Assembly: GCF_003058265.1 (NCBI RefSeq)
Contig: NZ_QBUK01000005.1
Span: forward strand, 1 to 64,000
Direction: 5' to 3'
From: Flagellimonas amoyensis
Lineage (GTDB): Bacteria > Bacteroidota > Bacteroidia > Flavobacteriales > Flavobacteriaceae
DNA length: 64,000 nucleotides
Below are positions 34,611 through 42,828 of the stretch, piece by piece. Positions within the stretch are counted from its first letter, which is position 1, and each line of letters starts with the position of its first letter. A program made the translations under genes and the position numbers. The notes under the pieces are model-generated. The model was not told the origin of the DNA. It saw only the letters and a list, made by a program, of their open reading frames with translations, and searched no databases.

Positions 34611-34645
34611 AATAATGTCCGCTTTTGGCGGACATTATTTTTTAT
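34611..34645. terminator. Bidirectional terminator between convergent operons
   Basis: AATAATGTCCGC (34611-34622) pairs perfectly with GCGGACATTATT (34628-34639), with a TTTTG loop and T's following. The stop codon of the ASCH gene lies inside the right arm. Confidence 0.92.
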
Positions 34646-35099
34646 ATAACATTTCAAACGTTTCAAAGACCACGATCATACTTTCCGTAGGTTGGGTGCC
34701 AAATTTGGCAAGCTCTCGGGTGTAAAAGTCCCAATGGACCTTTTTCCAATGGGCGAGGCTCTTGTCTCCTTCACCTTCAATACGGGCATGTTCTTCTCGA
34801 ATGGCAAAATAGGGGACCAACTTCACCGAGGTGGTCCGAATGACACATTTGGCAGTTCCTTTCCAGTCCGTGACCACATAAAAGTCACCTATTTTGGGCA
34901 ATTTTTCGTTCCGTAGCTGGATTCCCTTCAAAGAAGGGGAAGTGGCCCTCTTGATTTCCTTGCAGACAAGGTCGGCACAGGTATCGGCATCCTTTTCATT
35001 GTCACCGAAATAAATGACTTTGGGGGCATCTTCGGAGGCAAATTCCAAATGGGCATCCAAAAAATCGCCCCAAAGATTTCGGGCAGAGGCATTTTCCAT
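34635..35099 (-). CDS. ASCH-domain protein
   Basis: This 154-residue cytosolic protein has the ASCH (PUA-like) pattern: a Lys/Arg-rich IKRATSPSLKG region, KIGDFYVVTDWKGTAKCVIRT, and the C-terminal HWKKVHWDFYTREL. ASCH proteins bind RNA or act as small amidohydrolases on modified nucleosides. It starts ten bases after the module B GMC gene and probably shares its mRNA. A link to sugar oxidation is not obvious. Confidence 0.85.
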   Translation of the reverse strand: MENASARNLWGDFLDAHLEFASEDAPKVIYFGDNEKDADTCADLVCKEIKRATSPSLKGIQLRNEKLPKIGDFYVVTDWKGTAKCVIRTTSVKLVPYFAIREEHARIEGEGDKSLAHWKKVHWDFYTRELAKFGTQPTESMIVVFETFEMLYKK

Positions 35100-35108
35100 A
35101 AGCAGGGT

Positions 35109-36812
35109 TTAAGAAAATTTATGTTGTTTGAATTGTTGTGCGGCATGGTTTGCGGCCCTTGCAGTAAAGGCCATATAGGTCAACGATGGGTTTACACAGT
35201 TGGCCGAGGTCATGAATGCCCCGTCGGTAACATATACGTTGGGAACATCATGCAATTGGTTATGTTTGTTCAGGATGGATGTTTTTGGGTCGTGTCCCAT
35301 TCTTGCCCCTCCCATTTCGTGAATGCCAAGACCGGGACCTGTTTCCCTATCGTAGGCGGTGACGTTCCTAAAGCCAGCGGCTTTAAGCATGGCAGTGGCT
35401 TCTTCCTTAATGGCCTCCCTCATTTTATATTCATTCTCCTTGAATTCCACATCAAAGTCCAATTGGGGCAATCCCCATTGGTCTTTTTTGTCCTGGCTCA
35501 GGGTCACGCGATTGTCGTGGTATGGGAGCATTTCACCAAAACCGGTCATCCCGATTTCCCATCCTCCCGGTTCTAAAATGGCTTCTTTGAGATTGGCACC
35601 ATAACCCAGTTCGGCCACAGTTTCGGCCCAATTGCCCCTACTGGCACTGCCTTGGTAGCCAAAACCACGTAGAAAATCCTTTTGTTTGGTTTTTTCATCA
35701 AGGTTGACAAACCGAGGGATATAGAACCCATTGGGCCTTCTTCCCTTGTAATAGTTGTCCAAATGGCCATCTACCTTGGCAGAAGCACCCAATTGGTAGT
35801 GATGGTCCATGATGTTCCGACCGAGCTGGTCATGGTTATTGCCCATGCCGTTGGGGAACACCTTCGATTTGGATTGCAATAAAATGCCCACAGAGGCCAT
35901 GGCCGAGGCACAGAGAAAAACAATTTTTGCCTTGAACTCTATTTTTTCATGGGTTTCGGCATCCACGATCTTTACCCCGGTGGCCCTTTTTTGATTTTCA
36001 TCATACACCACCTCATACACAATGGAATTGGGGCGCAGGGTCAGATTTCCGGTGCGCTCTGCAGCGGGCAGGGTAGAGGAATTACTGCTGAAATATCCTC
36101 CGAACGGACATCCTCTCCAACACCGGTTTCTGTATTGGCAAGGACCCCGGCCTTCAATATTGGGTTCTTTATCAGTAATGTGGGCCACCCGGCCAATGGT
36201 CAAGAGCCGATCATCATCGAATTTTGAGCCCAAGGTTTGTTGCAGCTCTTTTTCCACACAGTTCAGTTCCATGGCAGGCTGAAATTGTCCATCGGGCAAC
36301 TGTTTCAGGCCCAATTTTTCGCCGCTTATCCCAATGTAGGTTTCCACTTTATCGTACCAAGGGGCTATGTCTTCATAACGTACCGGCCAATCTACGGCAA
36401 TGCCCTCATTTTTATTGGCTTCAAAATCAATATCGCTCCATCGGTAGCTTTGTCGGCCCCAGGTCAGGGAGCGTCCACCCACTTGGTATCCCCTGATCCA
36501 ATCGAACCTTTTGGTTTCTTGGTAGGGATGTTCCAGGTCGTTCACAAAAAAATGCTTTACATCGTCTCGGGGAGCCCAACCAACGCGTAATTGTTTATGG
36601 TACTTTTCTTGGTCCTCCCGGCTCAGGTTTCCCTTATAGGGAAAATCCCATGTGTCCTTGTTCATGGTCTTGTAGTCCTCCACATGTTTTACCATCGGAC
36701 CACGTTCCAGTACCAAGGTCGTAAGACCATTTTCACACAGTTCCTTGGCGGCCCAGCCCCCACTTATACCTGTGCCAACAACAATAGCATCATAAACTTT
36801 GTTTTCGTACAC
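35109..36812 (-). CDS. GMC-family FAD sugar dehydrogenase, module B
   Basis: The 567-residue enzyme starts at GTG 36812; an in-frame stop lies just upstream. It is a close paralogue of the module A enzyme, with GTGISGG (13-19), catalytic H498 (GLGIHEMGGARMG) and N541 (ANCVNPSLTY). Cys225, Cys231 and Cys235 (PCQYRNRCWRGCPFG) keep the C-x5-C-x3-C iron-sulfur-type motif. Unlike module A, no gamma subunit is next to it; an ASCH gene follows. It may share the module A gamma subunit or use one encoded elsewhere. It is divergent from the TIM-barrel/DUF1080 operon. Confidence 0.92.
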   Translation of the reverse strand: MYENKVYDAIVVGTGISGGWAAKELCENGLTTLVLERGPMVKHVEDYKTMNKDTWDFPYKGNLSREDQEKYHKQLRVGWAPRDDVKHFFVNDLEHPYQETKRFDWIRGYQVGGRSLTWGRQSYRWSDIDFEANKNEGIAVDWPVRYEDIAPWYDKVETYIGISGEKLGLKQLPDGQFQPAMELNCVEKELQQTLGSKFDDDRLLTIGRVAHITDKEPNIEGRGPCQYRNRCWRGCPFGGYFSSNSSTLPAAERTGNLTLRPNSIVYEVVYDENQKRATGVKIVDAETHEKIEFKAKIVFLCASAMASVGILLQSKSKVFPNGMGNNHDQLGRNIMDHHYQLGASAKVDGHLDNYYKGRRPNGFYIPRFVNLDEKTKQKDFLRGFGYQGSASRGNWAETVAELGYGANLKEAILEPGGWEIGMTGFGEMLPYHDNRVTLSQDKKDQWGLPQLDFDVEFKENEYKMREAIKEEATAMLKAAGFRNVTAYDRETGPGLGIHEMGGARMGHDPKTSILNKHNQLHDVPNVYVTDGAFMTSANCVNPSLTYMAFTARAANHAAQQFKQHKFS

Positions 36813-36837
36813 CTTAGTATTGTTTTAATTGTTATTG

Positions 36838-36875
36838 AATCCCTATATTTATGTTTTACTTCATGAGATGTAAAA
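36838..36875. promoter_or_regulatory. Shared motif and inverted repeat in the module B divergent spacer
   Basis: AATCCCTATATTTAT (36838-36852) matches the module A motif at 14 of 15 positions in the same direction relative to the flanking genes. TTTTAC (36854-36859) and GTAAAA (36870-36875) form a 6-bp inverted repeat right after it. The pair suggests a common regulator of both modules. Confidence 0.45.
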
Positions 36876-36954
36876 TTAACACAGTTTTTTTCTTAAATAT
36901 AGAAGATAAATCCCAAATGGATGCGGATTTATAAATTCTTAAAATCAATTTTAA

Positions 36955-38007
36955 ATGAAGACAATCAAAGGACCGGCTGTATTCTTAGCGCAATTTGTGG
37001 ACAGTCAACCTCCGTTCAACTCCTTGGACGGACTTTGCAAATGGGCATCGAGTTTGGGGTACAAAGGTATCCAGATACCCACTTGGGTATCGTTCCTCAT
37101 CGATTTGGACAAGGCAGCCGAAAGCCAGGATTATTGTGACGAACTGAAAGGAAAGGTCAATTCCTACGGATTGGAGATCACAGAGCTTTCCACCCACTTG
37201 CAAGGACAATTGGTAGCGGTGCATCCAGCCTATGACATCATGTTCGATAACTTTGCGCCCGATGCCCTTAAGGGCAAGCCCAAAGAGCGTACCCAGTGGG
37301 CCATTGAAACCGTAAAAAAAGCAGCTATCGCAAGCAGAAGGTTGGGTCTTAATGCACATGCCACTTTTTCAGGGGCATTGCTTTGGCACACGGCCCATCC
37401 TTGGCCACAACGCCCTGCCGGATTGGTGGAAATGGGTTTTGAGGAGCTTGCCAACAGATGGCTGCCCATCCTGAACCATTTTGATGAACAGGGAGTGGAT
37501 GTCTGCTATGAGATCCATCCTGGGGAAGACCTACATGATGGGGACACCTTTGAACGCTTTTTGGCCGCAACGGGCAACCATAAGCGGGTGAACATTCTGT
37601 ACGACCCAAGCCATTTTGTATTGCAGCAGTTGGACTATATTGCATACATAGATCATTACCATGAGTTCATCAAAGCATTCCATGTGAAGGATTCGGAATT
37701 TAATCCTACGGGCAAGAAAGGTGCCTTTGGAGGGTACAATGATTGGGGTGATAGGGCCGGTAGGTACCGTTCCTTGGGAGATGGCCAAATCGATTTTAAG
37801 ACCATCTTCTCCAAACTCACCCAATACGGATGCGATGTTTGGGCCGTAATGGAATGGGAATGCTGTATCAAGAGCCCCGAACAGGGAGCTCGTGAGGGGG
37901 CCAAATTCATACAAGATCACATCATTGAGGCAACCACCAAAACCTTTGATGATTTTGCTGGAGCAGAAATAGATAAAAATCAACTAAAACGAATATTAGG
38001 ATTATGA
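36955..38007 (+). CDS. Cytosolic sugar phosphate isomerase/epimerase-family TIM-barrel protein
   Basis: This 350-residue protein has no signal peptide. The metal-ligand set looks complete: Glu in VCYEIHPGEDLHDG, Asp/His in LYDPSHFVLQQLD, His in IKAFHVKDSEFNP and Glu in AVMEWECCIKS. ATFSGALLWHTAHPWPQRP is typical of the subgroup found with Gfo/Idh and DUF1080 genes. In the Bacteroides 3-keto-glycoside pathway a relative acts as the hydratase or epimerase step. The downstream DUF1080 gene overlaps it by four bases (ATGA). Confidence 0.9.
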   Translation: MKTIKGPAVFLAQFVDSQPPFNSLDGLCKWASSLGYKGIQIPTWVSFLIDLDKAAESQDYCDELKGKVNSYGLEITELSTHLQGQLVAVHPAYDIMFDNFAPDALKGKPKERTQWAIETVKKAAIASRRLGLNAHATFSGALLWHTAHPWPQRPAGLVEMGFEELANRWLPILNHFDEQGVDVCYEIHPGEDLHDGDTFERFLAATGNHKRVNILYDPSHFVLQQLDYIAYIDHYHEFIKAFHVKDSEFNPTGKKGAFGGYNDWGDRAGRYRSLGDGQIDFKTIFSKLTQYGCDVWAVMEWECCIKSPEQGAREGAKFIQDHIIEATTKTFDDFAGAEIDKNQLKRILGL

Positions 38008-38741
38008 AAAAACCAATTGTTTTGGTCGCATTGGCCCTGACCTTTGCCTGCAAGGAAAAACCAAAGGAAGAAACCGCGGTAACGGAAGAAATCATTGAGG
38101 TAGTGGAAGAAACTGAATGGACCACACTATTTGACGGCACATCCTTTGAAGGATGGCACTTTTACAATGGAGGGGAAGTAGGTGCACCTTGGAAGATAGA
38201 GGATGGCAGCATGGTGCTCTATCCACCGGAAACAAGGCCCGAAGGATCCAATTACAATCTGGTCACGGACAAGGAATTCACCGATTTTGTGCTCACCTTG
38301 GAATGGAACATAGCCGAAGGAGGGAACAGCGGCATTTTCTGGGGGGTCAATGAAAGTGAAGAATATGGACAACCCTATGTGACCGGTCCTGAAATCCAAG
38401 TGCTGGATGATGAGAGGCACCCCGATGCCAAGAACGGTACCGATCGTTTGGCCGGCGCATTGTATGATATGGTATCCCCATCGGCAAATGTGGTCAAACC
38501 TGCGGGGGAATGGAATGCCGTTGAAGTCATGATCAACCACAAGACGAATGAAGGCTACATCATGCTCAATGGGACCAAGGTTGTTGAATTTCCTGTTGAA
38601 GGTGAAGGATGGGATGCATTGGTCGCCGATTCAAAGTTTGCGGATTGGGAAGCTTTTGGAGCTTTCAAAACAGGTAAAATAGGACTACAGGACCACGGCA
38701 ATGTGGTGTCTTTTAGAAATATCAAGATCAAAGAACTATAG
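38004..38741 (+). CDS. DUF1080 (3-keto-disaccharide hydrolase) lipoprotein
   Basis: The 245-residue lipoprotein has the signal MKKPIVLVALALTFAC. DUF1080 landmarks are TLFDGTSFEGWHFY, the NSGIFWGVNE segment, GPEIQVLDDERHPD and the C-terminal GKIGLQDHGNVVSFRNI. The family cleaves 3-keto-glycosides, by elimination in the Bacteroides enzyme. It overlaps the TIM-barrel gene before it and is one base from the next DUF1080 gene, so the three are surely co-transcribed. It should work outside the cytosol on the product of the GMC enzyme. Confidence 0.92.
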   Translation: MKKPIVLVALALTFACKEKPKEETAVTEEIIEVVEETEWTTLFDGTSFEGWHFYNGGEVGAPWKIEDGSMVLYPPETRPEGSNYNLVTDKEFTDFVLTLEWNIAEGGNSGIFWGVNESEEYGQPYVTGPEIQVLDDERHPDAKNGTDRLAGALYDMVSPSANVVKPAGEWNAVEVMINHKTNEGYIMLNGTKVVEFPVEGEGWDALVADSKFADWEAFGAFKTGKIGLQDHGNVVSFRNIKIKEL

Positions 38742-38742
38742 C

Positions 38743-39495
38743 ATGTCAACATTCAGAAACATCTTCGTGGCCCTGGCCATACTGATGGGCCTATACGTGT
38801 CCGCCCAAGAAGTGGAACCTGCCAAACCAGAGGAAACCGAAAGCTATCAGCCCGTACCACCAAAGGTGGTGCCCGGCGAACAGGGCGCCCCTCCCAGTGA
38901 TGCCATTGTGCTTTTTGACGGCACCAACTTGGACCAATGGATCAGTTCCGTGGATAGCACTGCGGCCAAATGGACCCTCAACAAGGACGGTAGCGTCACC
39001 GTGAAGAACAGGACAGGGGATATCCAGACTAAGCAGAATTTTGGCAGTGTCCAGCTCCATATCGAATGGAGATCACCTGCTGAGGTGCAGGGCAAGGGCC
39101 AGAGCAGGGGAAATAGTGGGGTGTTCCTTTCCAACCTCTACGAAGTGCAGGTTCTGGACAACAATGATAATGATACCTATGTGAACGGTCAGGTGGCGTC
39201 CATATACAAACAACATATCCCTCTGGCCATGGCTTCCGTGCCCACAGGCGAGTGGAATGTGTATGACATCATCTACCATGCCCCTGTTTTTGAAAAGGGA
39301 CAAAAAGTGACCTCAGGGACATTGACGGTCATCCACAATGGTGTTTTGGTACAGGACCATGCCGAGATCAAGGGTACGACCCCCTATATTGGGTGGCCCA
39401 AAAACCCGCCACACGGCAAGGGTCCCATCAGGCTGCAAGACCATGGGGACAATAGCAGGGTGAGCTATAGAAACATTTGGTTGAGGGAGCTATAA
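38743..39495 (+). CDS. DUF1080 (3-keto-disaccharide hydrolase) secreted protein
   Basis: I start at ATG 38743 (250 residues), which gives a Sec signal (MSTFRNIFVALAILMGLYVSAQ) without a lipobox. After a Pro/Glu-rich linker come IVLFDGTNLDQW, RGNSGVFLSNLYEVQVLDN and GPIRLQDHGDNSRVSYRNIW. It is a soluble paralogue of the lipoprotein before it, and the two differ enough to suggest different glycosides. No terminator is clear before yicC 92 bases on, but a separate -7 box (TACCTTTG 39561-39568) serves yicC. Confidence 0.92.
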   Translation: MSTFRNIFVALAILMGLYVSAQEVEPAKPEETESYQPVPPKVVPGEQGAPPSDAIVLFDGTNLDQWISSVDSTAAKWTLNKDGSVTVKNRTGDIQTKQNFGSVQLHIEWRSPAEVQGKGQSRGNSGVFLSNLYEVQVLDNNDNDTYVNGQVASIYKQHIPLAMASVPTGEWNVYDIIYHAPVFEKGQKVTSGTLTVIHNGVLVQDHAEIKGTTPYIGWPKNPPHGKGPIRLQDHGDNSRVSYRNIWLREL

Positions 39496-39560
39496 CAGTT
39501 CCATAGCCACTCCCATACCTAACATTTTCAGAAGGCAAAGAGGCCAAAAGCTATTTTGGT

Positions 39561-39568
39561 TACCTTTG
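39561..39568 (+). promoter_or_regulatory. -7 box before yicC
   Basis: TACCTTTG is a perfect TAnnTTTG and lies 19 bases before the yicC ATG. The -33 element is not clear. Confidence 0.5.
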
Positions 39569-39587
39569 GCAAAATTTTCATGTATAT

Positions 39588-40445
39588 ATGATCCAATCCA
39601 TGACCGGCTTTGGGAAGCACATCGTGCAGCTCCCTTCAAAGAAGATTACCGTTGAGCTAAAATCGCTCAACAGCAAGAACTTGGACATCAATGCAAGGAT
39701 CCCGCAAACCTATAGGGAAAAAGAACTGGAACTCCGAAAGATGATCGCCGACGTCCTGATCCGCGGAAAAGTGGACCTTGCCCTTTATGTGGAGATCACC
39801 GGGGAGGAGACCACTGCGGAAGTGAACCAGGGTATGGTAAAGAAATACATGGAACAGTTGGCGAACATTGCCAAAGGCGATGATATCAAACTATTGGAAC
39901 TGGCATTGCGCATGCCGGATACCTTGAAGACCGAGAGGGACGATATCAATGAAGCGGAATACGAGGCCATAACAGGGGCCATGGAAGAGGCACTTTCCGA
40001 GATCGTTTCCTTTAGGAACGAAGAAGGAAAAGTGTTGGAGAAGGATTTTGACGAGCGCCTCGACAACCTGAACACCTTGTTGGCACAGATCAAGGTGATG
40101 GACCCGGAGCGACTGGCAACGGTAAGGGAGCGTTTGGAAAAGGCCGTGGCGGACCTCAAGGTGGAACTGGACGCCAACCGATTTGAGCAGGAACTCATCT
40201 ATTACCTTGAAAAATACGACATCACCGAGGAAAAAGTACGCTTGGCCAACCACTTGGACTATTTCAAAACTACCTTGAAATCCCATGATTCCAATGGAAA
40301 AAAACTGGGGTTCATCGCACAGGAAATCGGTAGGGAGATCAATACCATTGGTTCCAAGGCCAACTATGCGCCCATGCAGCAATTGGTGGTGCAGATGAAG
40401 GACGAACTGGAAAAGATAAAGGAACAAATGCTCAACGTATTATGA
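39588..40445 (+). CDS. yicC: YicC-family endoribonuclease
   Basis: The 285-residue protein has the family start MIQSMTGFGKHIVQL, then VELKSLNSKNLDINARIP and the C-terminal DUF1732 segment EIGREINTIGSKANYAPMQ. YicC proteins are endoribonucleases involved in RNA turnover. Its end overlaps the gmk start by four bases. The yicC-gmk-nadD order is common in Bacteroidetes. Confidence 0.93.
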   Translation: MIQSMTGFGKHIVQLPSKKITVELKSLNSKNLDINARIPQTYREKELELRKMIADVLIRGKVDLALYVEITGEETTAEVNQGMVKKYMEQLANIAKGDDIKLLELALRMPDTLKTERDDINEAEYEAITGAMEEALSEIVSFRNEEGKVLEKDFDERLDNLNTLLAQIKVMDPERLATVRERLEKAVADLKVELDANRFEQELIYYLEKYDITEEKVRLANHLDYFKTTLKSHDSNGKKLGFIAQEIGREINTIGSKANYAPMQQLVVQMKDELEKIKEQMLNVL

Positions 40446-41041
40446 CAGAAGGAGGAAAACTCATCATTTTTTCGGCACCGTCCGGTAGTGGAAAGACCAC
40501 TATTGTCCAACATTTGTTGAAACAACCCGAACTGAACTTGGCTTTTTCCGTATCCGCAACCTCAAGACCGCGAAGAGGGAAAGAAAAGCACGGTGTCAAT
40601 TATTACTTCATGTCGGTGTCGGAATTTAAGCGACACATCAAGAACGAGGATTTTTTGGAGTGGGAGGAAGTGTACCGCGACAATTTCTATGGAACGCTGA
40701 AGAGTGAAGTGGAACGTCTATGGGCCGAAGGTAAAAATGTGATCTTTGATATTGATGTGGTAGGCGGCCTTCGGATCAAGAAGAAATTTCCGGAAGCAAC
40801 ATTGGCCGTTTTTGTGAAACCGCCCAGTGTGGACGAGTTGAAGATCAGACTGAAGAAAAGGAGTACCGAAAGCGACGACAAGATCAATATGCGGATTGCC
40901 AAAGCCTCTGTGGAACTGGCCACGGCCCCACAGTTTGATAAGATCATAAAGAATTACGATTTGGATGTGGCACTCAACGAGGCACACCAGCTGGTCGCCG
41001 AATATGTCGGTGCCAAGGTGCCCGGTCCAAAAGAAGAATAA
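40442..41041 (+). CDS. gmk: Guanylate kinase
   Basis: The 199-residue enzyme has the P-loop APSGSGKTTIV, the GMP-binding ATSRPRRGKEKHGVNYYFMS region and FLEWEEVYRDNFYGT. It phosphorylates GMP to GDP with ATP in the cytosol. It overlaps yicC and is two bases from nadD. Confidence 0.96.
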   Translation: MTEGGKLIIFSAPSGSGKTTIVQHLLKQPELNLAFSVSATSRPRRGKEKHGVNYYFMSVSEFKRHIKNEDFLEWEEVYRDNFYGTLKSEVERLWAEGKNVIFDIDVVGGLRIKKKFPEATLAVFVKPPSVDELKIRLKKRSTESDDKINMRIAKASVELATAPQFDKIIKNYDLDVALNEAHQLVAEYVGAKVPGPKEE

Positions 41042-41043
41042 GT

Positions 41044-41628
41044 ATGAAAAAGGTAGGGCTCTTTTTTGGGACCTTCAACCCGATACATATAGGCCATTTG
41101 ATCATAGCCAACCATTTGGTGGAGTTTTCGGACCTGGATGAGGTTTGGTTCGTCATTACCCCCCAAAGTCCGTTCAAGACCAAGCAATCGCTTTTGGAGG
41201 ACCACCACAGGTACCAAATGGTGTACGAGGCCGTACAGGATTATGACAAGCTGAAACCGAGCAAGATCGAATTTGATCTGCCGCAGCCCAATTACACCAT
41301 CAACACCTTGGTCCATTTGGGGGAAAAATATGGAGAGGGACATCAGTTTTCGCTCATCATGGGGGAGGACAACCTGAAAAGCCTCCACAAGTGGAAAAAC
41401 TATGAGACCATTTTGGAACTCCATTTCATCTACGTGTATCCCAGAATTTCCGAAGGAACTGTGGACCATCAGTTTCAGGGAAACCCCAAGATCAAAAAAG
41501 TGGATGCCCCCATAGTGGAAATCTCATCTACCTTCATCCGTAAGGCCCATAAATTGGGAAAAAACATTAAACCATTGCTTCCTTCTGCCGTATGGAAATA
41601 TATGGATGAAATGAATTTTTACAGATAG
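41044..41628 (+). CDS. nadD: Nicotinate-nucleotide adenylyltransferase
   Basis: The 194-residue protein has GTFNPIHIGHL (nucleotidyltransferase H-x-G-H motif), FVITPQSPFKTK and the C-terminal ISSTFIRKA motif. It makes deamido-NAD from nicotinate mononucleotide and ATP. It ends four bases from the convergent GH130-like gene with no terminator between. Confidence 0.95.
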   Translation: MKKVGLFFGTFNPIHIGHLIIANHLVEFSDLDEVWFVITPQSPFKTKQSLLEDHHRYQMVYEAVQDYDKLKPSKIEFDLPQPNYTINTLVHLGEKYGEGHQFSLIMGEDNLKSLHKWKNYETILELHFIYVYPRISEGTVDHQFQGNPKIKKVDAPIVEISSTFIRKAHKLGKNIKPLLPSAVWKYMDEMNFYR

Positions 41629-41632
41629 CAGG

Positions 41633-42739
41633 TCATTGCTTGGCCTTCACTACTCCCACCATGCTATCGGCCGTGCCGTAGTACAAGTGCCAAGTCCCAT
41701 TGAACAGTACAAGTCCTTCCAAAAAAGTGGTGCCATCTACGTACTGTCCCGATTTTTCAAAAGGCAGTTCGGGCTTGATAAAGGGCACATCGGTGCGGTC
41801 CAGTAGTTTCCAGGGCTCGTTTGGGTCAAAAAGTGCCTGTCCACCCGTGTAAATTCGATTGCCCAGTTCCTTTACGCCGATGTTCTGCGAGTTTCCTGCA
41901 TTGTAGAGCACCACAATACCATTTTCCGTGAGCAAGGGAGGTGGTCCTGCCTCCACCAGCCAAGAATCAAAATAACCGGGTCTAGGGCTTAAAACTGGGG
42001 CAAGTTTACCTTCGTAGGTTTCCACGGGAGCCCAGTCTTTCAGATTTGTTGAACTGGCCAGCCAAATGTGTGGAACTCCATAGTACATCCAATATTTTCC
42101 ATTGATCTTTGCTGCGACCAACTTCCCATTTTTGAGCTCGGTCACGATGGCCCCAGATTTGGTCTCGCTTGTGTGGTAGATCTCTTCCTTATACTTTTTG
42201 AAAACAGGGCCATGCTTTTCCCAATGCAGCAGATCTTTGGAAGTGGCCACTGCAAGGTGAGGTACTTCGCGGTTCCATTGGGTATAGGTCAGCACGTAGG
42301 TTCCATCTTCCATTTCCACGATCCTTGGGTCTTCCGTACCGCCAGGCCATTCATTCTGCTTTTGATGGTCTTCATTGGGATAAAAAACGGGCACAGGCTG
42401 TTTGGTATAGATGGTCCCATCTTCGGAAACGGCCATCCCGATTCGGGAGCGGTGCCCTCCAATTTCCTTTTCCCCTAATTTCTCTTCGGCTCTATAAAGC
42501 ACATATATCCTCCCTTCCTTAACAATGGCGGCCGGATTGAAAGTGGCCATGGATTCCCAATGCGAAATTTGATGGGTTATCGGGTCTTTAAACTCGGATT
42601 CCGAATTCTGCTGAAGAATGGGTCGTGCATCTTGATCGCGTTCAAAGGGCCCCAACATCCATTCCTTTTCCTTGGTTTGTGCCAAAGCAGAGAAAGAGTA
42701 GAACATGAGAAACACATGGACGAACCCACGAAGCATCAT
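41633..42739 (-). CDS. Secreted GH130-like glycosidase/phosphorylase family protein
   Basis: I prefer ATG 42739 because MMLRGFVHVFLMFYSFSALAQ is a clean Sec signal (368 residues); ATG 42793 would add 18 residues. The five-bladed propeller shows GH130/DUF377 marks: TFNPAAIVKEGRIYVLYRAEE, GGTEDPRIVEM and the C-terminal WHLYYGTADSMVGV. GH130 includes mannosyl phosphorylases and beta-1,2-mannosidases; an exported one is more likely a hydrolase, since phosphorolysis yields sugar phosphate outside the cell. No polysaccharide-utilisation genes flank it. It might supply sugars to the nearby oxidation modules. Confidence 0.82.
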   Translation of the reverse strand: MMLRGFVHVFLMFYSFSALAQTKEKEWMLGPFERDQDARPILQQNSESEFKDPITHQISHWESMATFNPAAIVKEGRIYVLYRAEEKLGEKEIGGHRSRIGMAVSEDGTIYTKQPVPVFYPNEDHQKQNEWPGGTEDPRIVEMEDGTYVLTYTQWNREVPHLAVATSKDLLHWEKHGPVFKKYKEEIYHTSETKSGAIVTELKNGKLVAAKINGKYWMYYGVPHIWLASSTNLKDWAPVETYEGKLAPVLSPRPGYFDSWLVEAGPPPLLTENGIVVLYNAGNSQNIGVKELGNRIYTGGQALFDPNEPWKLLDRTDVPFIKPELPFEKSGQYVDGTTFLEGLVLFNGTWHLYYGTADSMVGVVKAKQ

Positions 42740-42828
42740 TAGGCCATTTTTAGAGGGAGCCGTAATGTTAAAAGCGAAGAAATTTTGCATCATTATTCAG
42801 CCGGATTTGCTGGAAAAGATACGTTTTT

